Below, piece by piece: positions 25,436 through 33,781 of a DNA stretch of 37,335 nt. Origin of the DNA: CAYMCV01 sp964389005 (GTDB lineage Bacteria; Bacillota; Clostridia; Lachnospirales; Lachnospiraceae); assembly GCA_964389005.1 (NCBI GenBank), contig CAYMCV010000009.1, forward strand, positions 1-37,335, in the 5' to 3' direction. Numbering within the stretch: the stretch's first letter is position 1; each line of letters starts with the position of its first letter. The translations under genes and the position numbers were made by a program. The notes under the pieces were generated by a model. It ran no database searches and was not told the DNA's origin. It saw only the letters and a program-made list of their open reading frames with translations.

Positions 25436-26398
25436 ATGAAACATATTACTACCAAACGAGCGGATCAAACCCAAACCCCGTTCGGTACACACGGAAAACT
25501 ATCCGTATCAGGGACTCATCTAGTCGATGAAAACGGTGCCCCTTGTCAACTGCGCGGATTGAGTTCGCACAATTTGTCGAACTTTCCGGAATACTTATCC
25601 CCCGCAACTGTTCGTTTCCTAGCAACTGAATGGAAACTCGATATTCTGCGACTAGCGATGTACAGCGCAGATGCAGATAACTGCCACGGCTATTGCACCG
25701 GCGACGATGCGCACAAAGCGATGTTGGAAGAATTGATTGACAATTGTATCCAAGAGGCATGTGAACTCGGTATCTATATTCTGCTGGACTGGCACATTCT
25801 GTTTGATTGCGATCCGAATATGCATCGCGAGGAAGCCATTGCTTTCTTTGCGAAAATGTCGGCTCGTTATCAAGACTACCCCAATGTCATCTATGAAATT
25901 TGCAACGAGCCCAACGGTGATGTTGCTTGGCCTGCAATCAAATCCTATGCGCTGGATGTAATCCCCGCCATTCGTGCCAACGCGCCGGATGCCGTTATCA
26001 TCGTTGGTACGCCAACATGGTCGCAGGATGTTGACATTGCGGCAAATGACAGAATCACCGGTTATACGAACCTGATGTACGCGCTGCATTTTTATGCCGA
26101 TACACACAGACAGGGGTTGCGCGATAAGTTGATTACAGCTTCCGATGCCGGACTTGCCATCTTTGTCACGGAGTTCGGTATCTGTAATGCATCCGGTGAC
26201 GGTGACATCAATCATGAAGAAACCAATCTCTGGTTGCAATTAATGAATGAACGCCGAATCAGTTATGTATTGTGGAATCTCTCCAACAAGGCAGAGACTT
26301 CCTCTATTCTTGACAGTCATTGTACCAAGACAAGCGATTTTACCGATGCCGACTTATCACCTTGCGGCAAATGGTTTGTACAAATGATGCATTCCTAG
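25436..26398 (+). CDS. glycoside hydrolase family 5 endoglucanase-like, no signal peptide
   Basis: The ATG at 25436 follows GGGAGG; an ATG at 25421 is part of that site. The 320 residues form a GH5 TIM barrel: PCQLRGLSSHNLSNFPEY, ILRLAMYSA, GIYILLDWHIL, VIYEICNEPNG with the acid/base glutamate, LHFYADTHRQGLR, and FVTEFGICNASGDG with the nucleophile glutamate, then YVLWNLSNK. The layout is closest to subfamily 2 cellulases. No hydrophobic signal segment is present (start MKHITTKRADQTQTPFG) and there is no carbohydrate-binding module. A cytosolic role on imported beta-glucan oligosaccharides is therefore inferred. Confidence 0.9.
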   Translation: MKHITTKRADQTQTPFGTHGKLSVSGTHLVDENGAPCQLRGLSSHNLSNFPEYLSPATVRFLATEWKLDILRLAMYSADADNCHGYCTGDDAHKAMLEELIDNCIQEACELGIYILLDWHILFDCDPNMHREEAIAFFAKMSARYQDYPNVIYEICNEPNGDVAWPAIKSYALDVIPAIRANAPDAVIIVGTPTWSQDVDIAANDRITGYTNLMYALHFYADTHRQGLRDKLITASDAGLAIFVTEFGICNASGDGDINHEETNLWLQLMNERRISYVLWNLSNKAETSSILDSHCTKTSDFTDADLSPCGKWFVQMMHS

Positions 26399-26412
26399 AA
26401 ATTAAACCAATC

Positions 26413-26466
26413 AAAAAAGAAGTCTGAAGACGGCAATACCGTTTCTCAGACTTCTTTCATTTTTTA
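26413..26466. terminator. bidirectional intrinsic terminator
   Basis: AAAGAAGTCTGA pairs with TCAGACTTCTTT, with an inner ACGG/CCGT stem. T-rich tails follow on both strands (CATTTTTT on plus, TTTTTTGA on minus). It serves the convergent GH5 and TPR genes. Confidence 0.88.
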
Positions 26467-26471
26467 CTTAA

Positions 26472-27467
26472 CTACCATGTCGCGCCGTCATAATACTCAT
26501 AATTCGCATTGCCGTCGGTGATTTCTGCATTTCTCTGCTCTTGTCCTTCTTTTTGCAACTCATCGAGTTCTCTTTTTAGTTTATCATCTTGGTCGTCCTG
26601 CTCATCGCTACTGTCATCTTGATCTGCAGAACCCTGGTTCGGATCTTGTTGCTGTTGGCCGCCCGAACTGCTGTCGTTGGAATCTTCTTTGCGATCAATC
26701 ATCACAACTTCATTGCCTTTCCGATCGCTGTCTTTATCAGCCTGTTCGTATTCAATCGTTCCGTCTTCTTTGACCGTAAATATGATGTCCTCGGATTTTT
26801 GATATCCTTCCGGTGCCTTCAATTCCCGATAAATATAACTATGACCAATCAAAAAACGAATCTGCGTATAGGGTAATCCATCCGAAACCCATTCATACAT
26901 GACCTCTTCGTTTTCATCCAAGATCTGCAGGGTTGCGCCCGCAAGCATCACACCTCTTTCATCATTTTTAATGAAATCAACCTTCACGCCGAGCCGATAT
27001 ATACAATCATCAATATCTTCCTTCAACTGCTGTGCATTCACACTGTGCCAATTGTCACCCTCCTCGGTGGCGCATCCATTCTCACAAAGAATCGCTTTCG
27101 CATTCTGTAAGTATTCGATACTCTCATCGTAATTCTCCACAGTGACCTTATCCTCATGAAAGGTTGCAAGCAATGCAAGCACCTCATTGATGCGGATTTT
27201 ACAGTCATATTTCTGTGGCGGATGATATTTCAATGCTTCCTTATACTTATTGACGGCATTCTCGTATTCGCCTTTTTGATAGTAGACGTTTCCAAGATTA
27301 TAAGCGGGAACATACGGCTCCCAGAATCCCAAAAAGGACAAATAGTTCGTCTGGTAATTCTTTTGCTCATATTGTCGAATCATCCATTCATTACTGAAAT
27401 AATTGGTCAGAAGCAGCGCAAATATCAGTAGCAAAACCGCCTCAATACCCCAAAGTACTCGTCTCAT
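26472..27467 (-). CDS. membrane TPR protein with SpaA/Cna-B-like domain (BatC-like position)
   Basis: The start MRRVLWGIE is chosen for its GAGGGAA site; longer frames run into the upstream gene. The 331-residue protein has one N-terminal membrane helix (VLLLIFALLL) and TPR-like helices (AYNLGNVYYQKGEYENAVNK). A prealbumin-like domain follows, with GVMLAGATLQILDENEEV and RELKAPEGYQKSEDIIFTV, the pattern of SpaA/Cna-B domains in Gram-positive surface proteins. The C-terminal ~90 residues are acidic and Gln/Ser-rich (SSSGGQQQQDPNQGSADQ). Position after two VWA genes matches the BatC gene of Bat operons. Confidence 0.78.
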   Translation of the reverse strand: MRRVLWGIEAVLLLIFALLLTNYFSNEWMIRQYEQKNYQTNYLSFLGFWEPYVPAYNLGNVYYQKGEYENAVNKYKEALKYHPPQKYDCKIRINEVLALLATFHEDKVTVENYDESIEYLQNAKAILCENGCATEEGDNWHSVNAQQLKEDIDDCIYRLGVKVDFIKNDERGVMLAGATLQILDENEEVMYEWVSDGLPYTQIRFLIGHSYIYRELKAPEGYQKSEDIIFTVKEDGTIEYEQADKDSDRKGNEVVMIDRKEDSNDSSSGGQQQQDPNQGSADQDDSSDEQDDQDDKLKRELDELQKEGQEQRNAEITDGNANYEYYDGATW

Positions 27468-27499
27468 ACAATTGTTCCCTCGTATAAAGCCTCTCTGTT

Positions 27500-28495
27500 C
27501 TATTTCTTTCTTTTTAGTAAAATAAATTCCCAAACCAACATTGCCGCAAGCGGAATTGCAAAAATGTAATAGGTCTCCAAGTAGTTTTTCTGCTTCTTCT
27601 CGACTGTATTAGCCATTGCGTGTTTCTTAACATCATCAAGAACATCGTTGATTTTCTGCTGCTCCGTCATATGAACATAATCCACGCCGACATCTTGGGC
27701 AACGGTTCTCAAGTTATCCTCATCAATGGAAGAGATTGCAACCTTGACGTTCATCCAATCTCGCTTATCCATAATCACTTCCCACTCATCATCATAATTG
27801 AGAACCTGCATCCGTCCGCCTTCTTCGGTTCCGTAACCGAGTACGGCGCCTCCGTCAATGTATTCTTTGGCGTCTTCAAACGATTTCAGTTCATCGCTCG
27901 ATGTAATTTCACCATCACTGATAAAAAACAATATGACTTTGTCTTTCCCGTCATCGGAAGCGGTTTTCAGCATATTCAACATATCATCATGGCATACATT
28001 CAGCGTTGTTCCATTCGCATACAACTCCTGTAACGGCTGGATTGATGCAATCACGCTTTTGGTAAACGTTGCATCGGGACTGTACGGCGCCATGATTTGT
28101 GATACATTATTAAAAGATACAACCGCAAACTTCGCGCCTTCCAGTTCATCAATAATATAGTTGCAATCTGCTTTTACCGCATCCAGTCTGCGTTCGTCCC
28201 CGTTATAATCTTCTGCAACCATACTGATGGTATCGTCGATGACAAACAGGACTTTGGCACCGATGCTCTCTTGCTTCACGGTGGTAATACTGTTTGGAAT
28301 TACAATTCGCAGATTGACCATAAACAATAGCAAAACAATTGTCAATTGTCTCAAAAAAGGTAGCCATCCCCTACGCTTGAAGCACAGAATCGCAATACAA
28401 ATTACAATCATAAATCCAATGGGAATCACCGGACTGATTGCCATTCTGCCGCCCAACAACTCGATGACTTTACCTTGCATCACAATATTATTCAC
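27500..28495 (-). CDS. VWA-domain membrane protein (BatB-like)
   Basis: The start is a GTG at 28495: AGGAG lies seven bases upstream, overlapping the stop codon of the previous gene; the ATG at 28480 is too far from that site. The 331-residue protein has two N-terminal hydrophobic segments (IPIGFMIVICIAILCF, FLRQLTIVLLLFMVNL), then a von Willebrand A domain with MIDAS VLFVIDDTISMVAED (DxTxS variant of DxSxS), FAVVSFNN and LFFISDGEIT. A C-terminal helix (YYIFAIPLAAMLVWEFILL) ends in RKK. This topology is that of Bat proteins. Confidence 0.88.
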   Translation of the reverse strand: MNNIVMQGKVIELLGGRMAISPVIPIGFMIVICIAILCFKRRGWLPFLRQLTIVLLLFMVNLRIVIPNSITTVKQESIGAKVLFVIDDTISMVAEDYNGDERRLDAVKADCNYIIDELEGAKFAVVSFNNVSQIMAPYSPDATFTKSVIASIQPLQELYANGTTLNVCHDDMLNMLKTASDDGKDKVILFFISDGEITSSDELKSFEDAKEYIDGGAVLGYGTEEGGRMQVLNYDDEWEVIMDKRDWMNVKVAISSIDEDNLRTVAQDVGVDYVHMTEQQKINDVLDDVKKHAMANTVEKKQKNYLETYYIFAIPLAAMLVWEFILLKRKK

Positions 28496-28505
28496 AAGAA
28501 TTCTC

Positions 28506-29567
28506 CTATCTTTTCGCAAACTTGATGAAAACAAACATGAGCGCAACGGAAATGGTAAGTATAATGACCGGTACATTGGGATGTTCGGATTCCACACAAT
28601 ACTTCTCGCTCTCAATCATGTTCAGCCCCAGACGATTAATGTCATCAACAATCTGCGCCATGGTTCCGCTTTCTTCTTCCAGATAAAAACGTCCGCCCGT
28701 TTTCTCTACCGCTTGCTTCATTTCCACTCTGTCTTCTTCAAGCATGAAATTCGTTCCGATTCCATATACCAAAATATTGTTTTCTTTGCATATGTCTGCA
28801 GCCTCACCAAGGGTGACCAGCGGTGTCCCCTGAATGTCATTGTCCGATGAGAAAATAATGATTCTGACTCTGTCCGTGTCTTCTTTCAATTCCGGAAAAT
28901 CATAAGCTGTAGCGGCAAGTCCGTCACCGATGATGGAACTCCCTCGTTCTTCATTTCCGACCAATGTACCGCTGCTGATAAAATTATCCAGCCTAATCCA
29001 CTCATAATAATCATCCCACTCCATGGAAAAATCTTCGTCTTCCTCAATTAAAGCGTACAATTCCTGCCGCGCCGCAAGCGATACGGCAACCTGATCCAAT
29101 ACACTAATCACATACTCGTAGTCATCCGTCAGTGGGCAAAGGATGATCGGAGACGTATTAAAAATCACAATCCCGACTCTTTCATTTGTCAATTCCTCGA
29201 CTACACCTTTTAGCTTGGTTACCAGTTGTTCGTTCAACGCATCAACGGATGTGGAAATATCCATACACAGGAAGATATCTCGGCTGTACTTGGTCTCGAC
29301 AATTGTCTTCTGTGTATACGGTCTTGCCATAATCACCGCTGACGCACAGACTGCAACCACGCATGCAATTCCCGTGACAATCTTTAGTATGCGATATATT
29401 ACCTTCTTCTTTTGATAATATTTTTCATCCTTAAGGTAATCCGGAATGACGATTTTCTTTCCCTTGCTAAATTTCTGTTTCTTGTGTAAATCCAAAAAGC
29501 TTAAAAATATCAGCAACAAAACAACCGCAAGGCAAATATAAATTACAAATGTATGTCTTAATTCCAT
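28506..29567 (-). CDS. VWA-domain membrane protein (BatA-like)
   Basis: The 353-residue protein has N-terminal membrane segments (FVIYICLAVVLLLIFLSFL, ILKIVTGIACVVAVCASAV), a VWA domain with a complete MIDAS DISTS (IFLCMDISTSVDAL), VGIVIFNTSPIIL, RIIIFSSDNDIQG and a C-terminal helix (VPVIILTISVALMFVFI). It overlaps the end of the upstream membrane gene by 10 bases. Together with the next VWA protein, MoxR and DUF58, it belongs to the widespread MoxR-Bat type of operon, thought to act in envelope stress and complex assembly. Confidence 0.9.
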   Translation of the reverse strand: MELRHTFVIYICLAVVLLLIFLSFLDLHKKQKFSKGKKIVIPDYLKDEKYYQKKKVIYRILKIVTGIACVVAVCASAVIMARPYTQKTIVETKYSRDIFLCMDISTSVDALNEQLVTKLKGVVEELTNERVGIVIFNTSPIILCPLTDDYEYVISVLDQVAVSLAARQELYALIEEDEDFSMEWDDYYEWIRLDNFISSGTLVGNEERGSSIIGDGLAATAYDFPELKEDTDRVRIIIFSSDNDIQGTPLVTLGEAADICKENNILVYGIGTNFMLEEDRVEMKQAVEKTGGRFYLEEESGTMAQIVDDINRLGLNMIESEKYCVESEHPNVPVIILTISVALMFVFIKFAKR

Positions 29568-30040
29568 CGTTCAATTGCCCCCCTGGTTCTCTTAATGGAT
29601 GCCATGACATCGCCTTCCGACTTCTTTGCGAATTCCGGCGAGTAATATTCTTCCATTAACTCCTCCAAAACCGGCATATGAAGGAACTTGATGTCCTGCA
29701 AAGTACAGTTCTGAACTTTGATTCCCGTTAATTCTTCCACAAAGCCACGAATAATTGCGCTCATATTCTGATACGCACTTCGTACGGTACACTCTCCGCG
29801 CTGATATGAAACCTCAATCATCATCAGCCTGTTAAGATAGTTCTGTTTGACTTCCATCACATTCACAGGTTTCTTTTCCATAACCACCGGCTTACGTTTG
29901 TTGTTTCTTAGTTTTTTCAGTCTTTTTATAAGCAAACTGATGACAATGAACAACAGAATTGCCGTAATCATGCCGAGTACAATCAACATGGGTATTTTGG
30001 AATGAGAAAACATATCTTGTAATCGAACACTAGTATCCAT
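29558..30040 (-). CDS. small membrane protein of the MoxR-Bat operon
   Basis: A 160-residue protein with one N-terminal membrane helix (IPMLIVLGMITAILLFIVISLLI) followed by a basic stretch (KRLKKLRNNKRK) and a helical cytosolic domain (GECTVRSAYQNMSAIIRGFV). It holds the place of the DUF4381-type or DUF4129-like gene found between DUF58 and VWA genes in such operons, but the family is not certain. Its ATG shares one base with the DUF58 stop (TAATG), indicating translational coupling. Confidence 0.72.
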   Translation of the reverse strand: MDTSVRLQDMFSHSKIPMLIVLGMITAILLFIVISLLIKRLKKLRNNKRKPVVMEKKPVNVMEVKQNYLNRLMMIEVSYQRGECTVRSAYQNMSAIIRGFVEELTGIKVQNCTLQDIKFLHMPVLEELMEEYYSPEFAKKSEGDVMASIKRTRGAIERWN

Positions 30041-30927
30041 TATTTTCGCTTCTCCAATTTATGCTTTTCTAACAAGCTGATTAGTTGCGTATCAATCTCA
30101 TCCGTGCTTCCGATGGAAACCATCGCAACTCCGTTTCTTTTTAACTTATCTTCACACACACGAAACAATTCCGTCTGTTTTTGATCCTCAATTTTGGACA
30201 ACCGCCTGCTCTCGGATATAAAAGCCGGCACATAATCATGATTCTCGATGCTGTAAACCTTTTTACCTGCCATCTTCGCATCGTTGATATTGATGACCAG
30301 TACATCCTGATGCAGCAGCAATTGACGTAGCGTGCTTTCGGACAGTCTGCTGATTCCCTGTAAGTCCGATATGATAAAAAGAATCAAACGTCTGTGGATG
30401 TGTTTCGCAATGTATTCAAGTGAGGAATTCAGCTCCGAGCAATTCTGTAGCGTGACTTCCTTGTGGTAACTGTTCAAAATGTTTTCGATATTGGGAAGAC
30501 CGATTCTAAAAGGAAAAAACTGCATGGACTTCTCCGTCGGATAGATGGCACTGACATAGTCTCCGTTACTGTTGACCAAACAGGCAAGCGTCCCTGTGCT
30601 CATAATTGCCACTTCTCTTTTTTCTTCCAGCCCTTCCGTATCCGCAAGCATTCTGCGATTGGTATCCATCACCAGTAAAACATTATGCTTCTTTTCGGCA
30701 ATGTGCTGACGAATCATGATTTTTTGCTTACGCGAAGTTGCCTTCCAATCAATGTCTTTGATGTCATCTCCCGGAATATACTCGCGAAGTTCATCGAAAT
30801 TCATCGACCGTCCTTTATAAATGGAATTATAGGAGCCGTCCAAAATTCTGCTGGTCGCTGTGGTTGTATAAATCGATTTGTAACGGAGCATATTTGCTTT
30901 TATCTTGGAAACGTAGTTCATTTTCAT
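30040..30927 (-). CDS. DUF58-domain protein
   Basis: The 295-residue protein contains the DUF58 hallmark GRSMNFDELREYIPGDDIKDI DWKATSR (split here for length), followed by IMIRQHIAEKKHNVLLVMDTNRRM and a VWA-like fold ending in LILFIISDLQGIS. DUF58 proteins accompany MoxR ATPases almost universally. No membrane helix is present, unlike many DUF58 proteins. GGAG precedes the start region; ATG at 30927 or the ATG two codons later are both possible. It lies 36 bases after moxR. Confidence 0.92.
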   Translation of the reverse strand: MKMNYVSKIKANMLRYKSIYTTTATSRILDGSYNSIYKGRSMNFDELREYIPGDDIKDIDWKATSRKQKIMIRQHIAEKKHNVLLVMDTNRRMLADTEGLEEKREVAIMSTGTLACLVNSNGDYVSAIYPTEKSMQFFPFRIGLPNIENILNSYHKEVTLQNCSELNSSLEYIAKHIHRRLILFIISDLQGISRLSESTLRQLLLHQDVLVININDAKMAGKKVYSIENHDYVPAFISESRRLSKIEDQKQTELFRVCEDKLKRNGVAMVSIGSTDEIDTQLISLLEKHKLEKRK

Positions 30928-30963
30928 AAGTTTGGTCTCTCCAGCTCTGCTAAAAATAATGAA

Positions 30964-31965
30964 TTACGGTGCAATCACAGTCTTGATGATTGCGTCAATA
31001 ATCGTTTCTTCTTTGACTTCTTCCGCGATTGCCGCAAAATTCAACATAATACGATGACGCAAGATGCTGTAACGGAATGCCTTGACATCATCCGGCGTAC
31101 AATAAGTTCTGCCGTTCACAATCGCCGCCGCTTTCGCGACTTCCATAAATGCGATTGCCGCTCTGGTGCTGGCTCCCATCGCCACGTACTGTGAAAGTTC
31201 GGGCGGCAATATCTTTTGGGTGTTACGGGTCGCCTGCACGATATTAACGATATAATTCTTAATTGCGGGGTCGATATATACACGTTTGCAAAGTTGCTGT
31301 AAAAATGCGATATCATCAATGGTTGCAACATTTGAAACATTTGAAAAGACATCTGCCTCGATACGATTCAGAATCTCAACTTCCTGATCTGCCTTCGGAT
31401 AGTAGATGTTTTCTTTGAACAGGAAACGATCCAACTGCGCCTCCGAAAGCACATAAGTACCCTCTTGTTCAATCGGATTCTGCGTCGCAATTACAATGAA
31501 TACCTCCGGCAATTCAAAGGATTCGCCACCGATGCTTACGGTTTTCTCCNNNNNNNNNNGCATTGCCTCCAACATCGCACTCTGTGTCTTGGCACTGGAA
31601 CGATTGATTTCATCCAGCAGCACAAAATTGGCAAACACCGGTCCCAATTTCGTTTCAAACGAATTGTTGTTCATATTGAATGTCTGGGTACCGATGATAT
31701 CACTCGGTAATAAGTCCGGTGTACACTGAATACGTGTAAAGTCTCCGTTGACTGCCTCAGTCATTACTCTCGCCGCGGTCGTTTTGGCCAAGCCCGGAAC
31801 CGATTCCAACAACACATGCCCGTTGGTAATCAATGCAACAAGCAAAGAATATCCAAGCCATCTCTGCCCCACAACCTTACTGTTAAAATACTCACTGATT
31901 CGTGCGGTTACATTCACCGCTCTTGCCATTTCTTCTTGTGTAATTTCATTTGTCACTCTCTGCAT
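30964..31965 (-). CDS. MoxR family AAA ATPase (contains 10-N gap)
   Basis: MoxR ATPases act as chaperones with VWA proteins. Seen here: HVLLESVPGLAKTTAARVM (Walker A variant), TPDLLPSDIIGTQTF, FVLLDEINRSSAKTQSAMLEAM (Walker B), IATQNPIEQEGTYVLSEAQ and RFLFKENIYYP. The N run after LEAM hides what should be only about one codon, since family members read LLEAMQEx at this place. The lid domain follows with MGASTRAAIAFMEVAKAAAI and RHRIMLNF. GAGGA precedes the ATG at 31965. It leads the DUF58-VWA-VWA-TPR operon. Confidence 0.95.
   Translation of the reverse strand: MQRVTNEITQEEMARAVNVTARISEYFNSKVVGQRWLGYSLLVALITNGHVLLESVPGLAKTTAARVMTEAVNGDFTRIQCTPDLLPSDIIGTQTFNMNNNSFETKLGPVFANFVLLDEINRSSAKTQSAMLEAMXXXXEKTVSIGGESFELPEVFIVIATQNPIEQEGTYVLSEAQLDRFLFKENIYYPKADQEVEILNRIEADVFSNVSNVATIDDIAFLQQLCKRVYIDPAIKNYIVNIVQATRNTQKILPPELSQYVAMGASTRAAIAFMEVAKAAAIVNGRTYCTPDDVKAFRYSILRHRIMLNFAAIAEEVKEETIIDAIIKTVIAP
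31550..31559. other. 10-base assembly gap (N run) inside moxR
   Basis: The flanks read GAGGCAATGC and GGAGAAAACC on the minus strand. If the family pattern AMQEK holds, a single base would complete ATG-CAG-GAG, so the ten N are likely a placeholder; ten and one are equal modulo 3, so the frame is kept. Confidence 0.95.
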
Positions 31966-32006
31966 CGCCGATCATTCCTCTTTTCTTTTTTACTTTATTT
32001 GGTAAC

Positions 32007-32408
32007 TTATTGAAGTTCAAATTTGTATGTATAAGCAGTATTGTCACTTTTTCTTACCAGAATCACAGGATCTCCCGGGTGTAATCGCTTTGTTTCTTTC
32101 TGATAACACAGCGTCTCCGTCACAAGATTCGTACCACCGATTTGAACCGTTGCATAATACATTGGCGGAACACTGCTCGTAGCACCGGTAAAACAAGCAA
32201 GAAATTCAACCGTATCCCACGCCGGTGCACAGTAACTGTATGTTTTGATTAATGTTCCGCGAAGTACCGGAAATGATTTCTTCTTCTTGAGTGTTCGAGA
32301 CAGAAAGATTGCTTCCTCTGCCTGCGGTGCTCTGAAACGTAGTTCCCGTCAATCAATTTTCTGCATATTGGGGTAAGTTTCCTGTAAAAATGTATTCGTC
32401 AACTTCAT
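32007..32408 (-). pseudogene. 133-codon gene interrupted by an in-frame UGA at codon 20
   Basis: AGGAG at 32419-32415 is followed by ATGATG; the second ATG (32408) is best spaced. The frame reads MKLTNTFLQETYPNMQKID, then TGA at 32351-32349, then 113 uninterrupted codons beginning RELRFRAPQAEEAIF and ending KSDNTAYTYKFELQ with TAA at 32007. No start codon exists close after the TGA. The rest has normal codon use and no frameshift. Tryptophan (TGG) is the simplest ancestral codon; selenocysteine or readthrough are less likely. The product is not recognised and no membrane segment is seen. It lies 41 bases upstream of moxR and may share its transcript. Apart from it, 31966-32596 holds no gene. 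Confidence 0.7.
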
Positions 32409-32454
32409 CATTTTCTCCTGATATGTGATTCTAATTTTGCCTTCGCCATTATTG

Positions 32455-32483
32455 ATATTACCATAATGATAATAACATGTAAA
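32455..32483 (-). promoter_or_regulatory. predicted promoter for the UGA gene and the moxR operon
   Basis: On the minus strand TTTACA (32483-32478) and TAATAT (32460-32455) are 17 bases apart, with TGG before the -10 box (extended -10). It lies about 47 bases before the ATG at 32408. Confidence 0.6.
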
Positions 32484-32526
32484 TACTTTTTTGCCGAAAT
32501 TCAAAATTCTTTCACATTTAATTTAA

Positions 32527-32562
32527 GAAAAAAAGAAATGTTGTGTATGCACACTTCATTTC
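32527..32562 (-). terminator. intrinsic terminator after the lipoprotein gene
   Basis: On the minus strand GAAATG pairs with CATTTC, with an inner GTGTG/CACA, followed by TTTTTTTC. Confidence 0.85.
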
Positions 32563-32596
32563 CTGTTCTCGGTTGTGACTGATTGTTAGCTATTTC

Positions 32597-33661
32597 TCAC
32601 TCAAGATAATGAATCAGCTGTTCGCAACGCTCCATCGTCATATCTGCAAGCACCTCGTTTGAATCCATGGGAGCCGCACTTCCGCCCAATGCCAGCAGTT
32701 CGCTTTCTTTTTGATTTTTATCGGCAATCCATTTCCGCTGTTCGGTAAGTATTGTCTGAAACTCTGCATCCTCTGTATTATACTTAATCAAATCCCAAAT
32801 ATAATTCAAACAGTCATCGGCAATTTCATATTGACGCTCGGAGAGAATGGTCATTTCCATCTGTGCTGTTGTGTTTTTGAGTTGTTCGTTATAATACTCG
32901 TAACTATTATGATATGCATTGTAGTTCATCTGTGCATCTTCAAGCGGTTCCACCCGTTTATAAGAGTAAATGCCATACAGTTCATCCACGTTCTCAATAC
33001 ATATCATTGTCAATTCAGATTCGTTGTTGTTAGCGAATGACAACCAGAAATCATATACTTCTGTCGATATGGTATCAACCGGTGTTCCGGGGAAATAAAC
33101 TCTGAATTTCTCCGTTCCTTCCAAACCATATGCATCTGTATATATATAGTATGTGTTGTCCACAATCTCTTCTTTTCCTATCTCATCGTCATATGTAATG
33201 TCTGACAACGTCATCTCGTAACAATTCTCGTCAATTTGGGTCCAGTCCGTAAAATGACCGCTAAAAGAACAGCAATATACGGTTCCGTTCTCATAACCGT
33301 CTCCGGTAACGCCCATGTCGGAATCATGATAGTTTCCTTTAAAATAACCATCTTTCTCAATTGTGAATTGCGTAGCCCAACCACCGGCACCGCTGCTGAA
33401 TTCAAATTGCCGTTTCGACAAATCCGCAAATGTGTAATCCGCGGTATCTGACTCTGTATCCGATTCAGTTTCTGACTCTGTTTCCGATTCTTGTTCGGAT
33501 ATTTCATCGGACATCATTTCACTGTTTTGTACGCTTGCATCTTCTTCAGATGCGCCGATCAATACCGTCTCATCAGAACTGTCAACATTGTTCTTGCCGC
33601 CACAACCGATTAGCAGTGTCACGGTCATTACCATCATGATGACCCAAATTCCTCTTCTCAT
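32597..33661 (-). CDS. lipoprotein with C-terminal LprI/DUF1311-like domain
   Basis: The 354-residue protein has a signal peptide with lipobox (VTLLIGCGG, Cys at residue 20), so it is exported and lipid-anchored. A Ser/Glu/Thr/Asp-rich linker with short repeats (ESETESETESDTESDT) follows, then a beta-rich middle domain (FEFSSGAGGWATQFTIEKDG, GYENGTVYCCSFSGHF). The C-terminal ~100 residues are helical and resemble the lysozyme-inhibitor LprI/DUF1311 family (CLNYIWDLI, LTEQRKWIADKNQ). AAGGAG precedes the ATG. The leader upstream is repeat R1, which lacks a -35 box. Confidence 0.8.
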   Translation of the reverse strand: MRRGIWVIMMVMTVTLLIGCGGKNNVDSSDETVLIGASEEDASVQNSEMMSDEISEQESETESETESDTESDTADYTFADLSKRQFEFSSGAGGWATQFTIEKDGYFKGNYHDSDMGVTGDGYENGTVYCCSFSGHFTDWTQIDENCYEMTLSDITYDDEIGKEEIVDNTYYIYTDAYGLEGTEKFRVYFPGTPVDTISTEVYDFWLSFANNNESELTMICIENVDELYGIYSYKRVEPLEDAQMNYNAYHNSYEYYNEQLKNTTAQMEMTILSERQYEIADDCLNYIWDLIKYNTEDAEFQTILTEQRKWIADKNQKESELLALGGSAAPMDSNEVLADMTMERCEQLIHYLE

Positions 33662-33701
33662 AAAATTCTCCTTTATTTTCGGTATGAAATGCTTTCAAAA
33701 A

Positions 33702-33781
33702 ACAAAATGTCCAATCGTTTCGGTGGATTTTCTATACCTTTACTCATATCTATGTACTGATTAACTACCTGAATAATACTA
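33702..33781. repeat. leader repeat copy R1 (truncated)
   Basis: About 80 bases closely match R2 (35504-35583) and partly R3 (36089-36144). In the transcribed sense (minus) it runs from TAGTATTATTCAGG to GATTGGACATTTTGT. The match begins exactly at the TAG stop codon of the DUF6273 gene, so the -35 box and dyad present in R2 and R3 are replaced by coding sequence. Confidence 0.88.

Noticed and set aside
32290..32350. SECIS element after the in-frame UGA
   Set aside because: Only a weak 5-bp stem with a large loop could be drawn by eye and the protein context has no redox motif; not strong enough to call selenocysteine.
33410..33500. Ser/Glu/Thr/Asp repeat in the lipoprotein as a phase-variable tract
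   Set aside because: The units are short, degenerate and in frame; this looks like an ordinary flexible linker after a lipobox.
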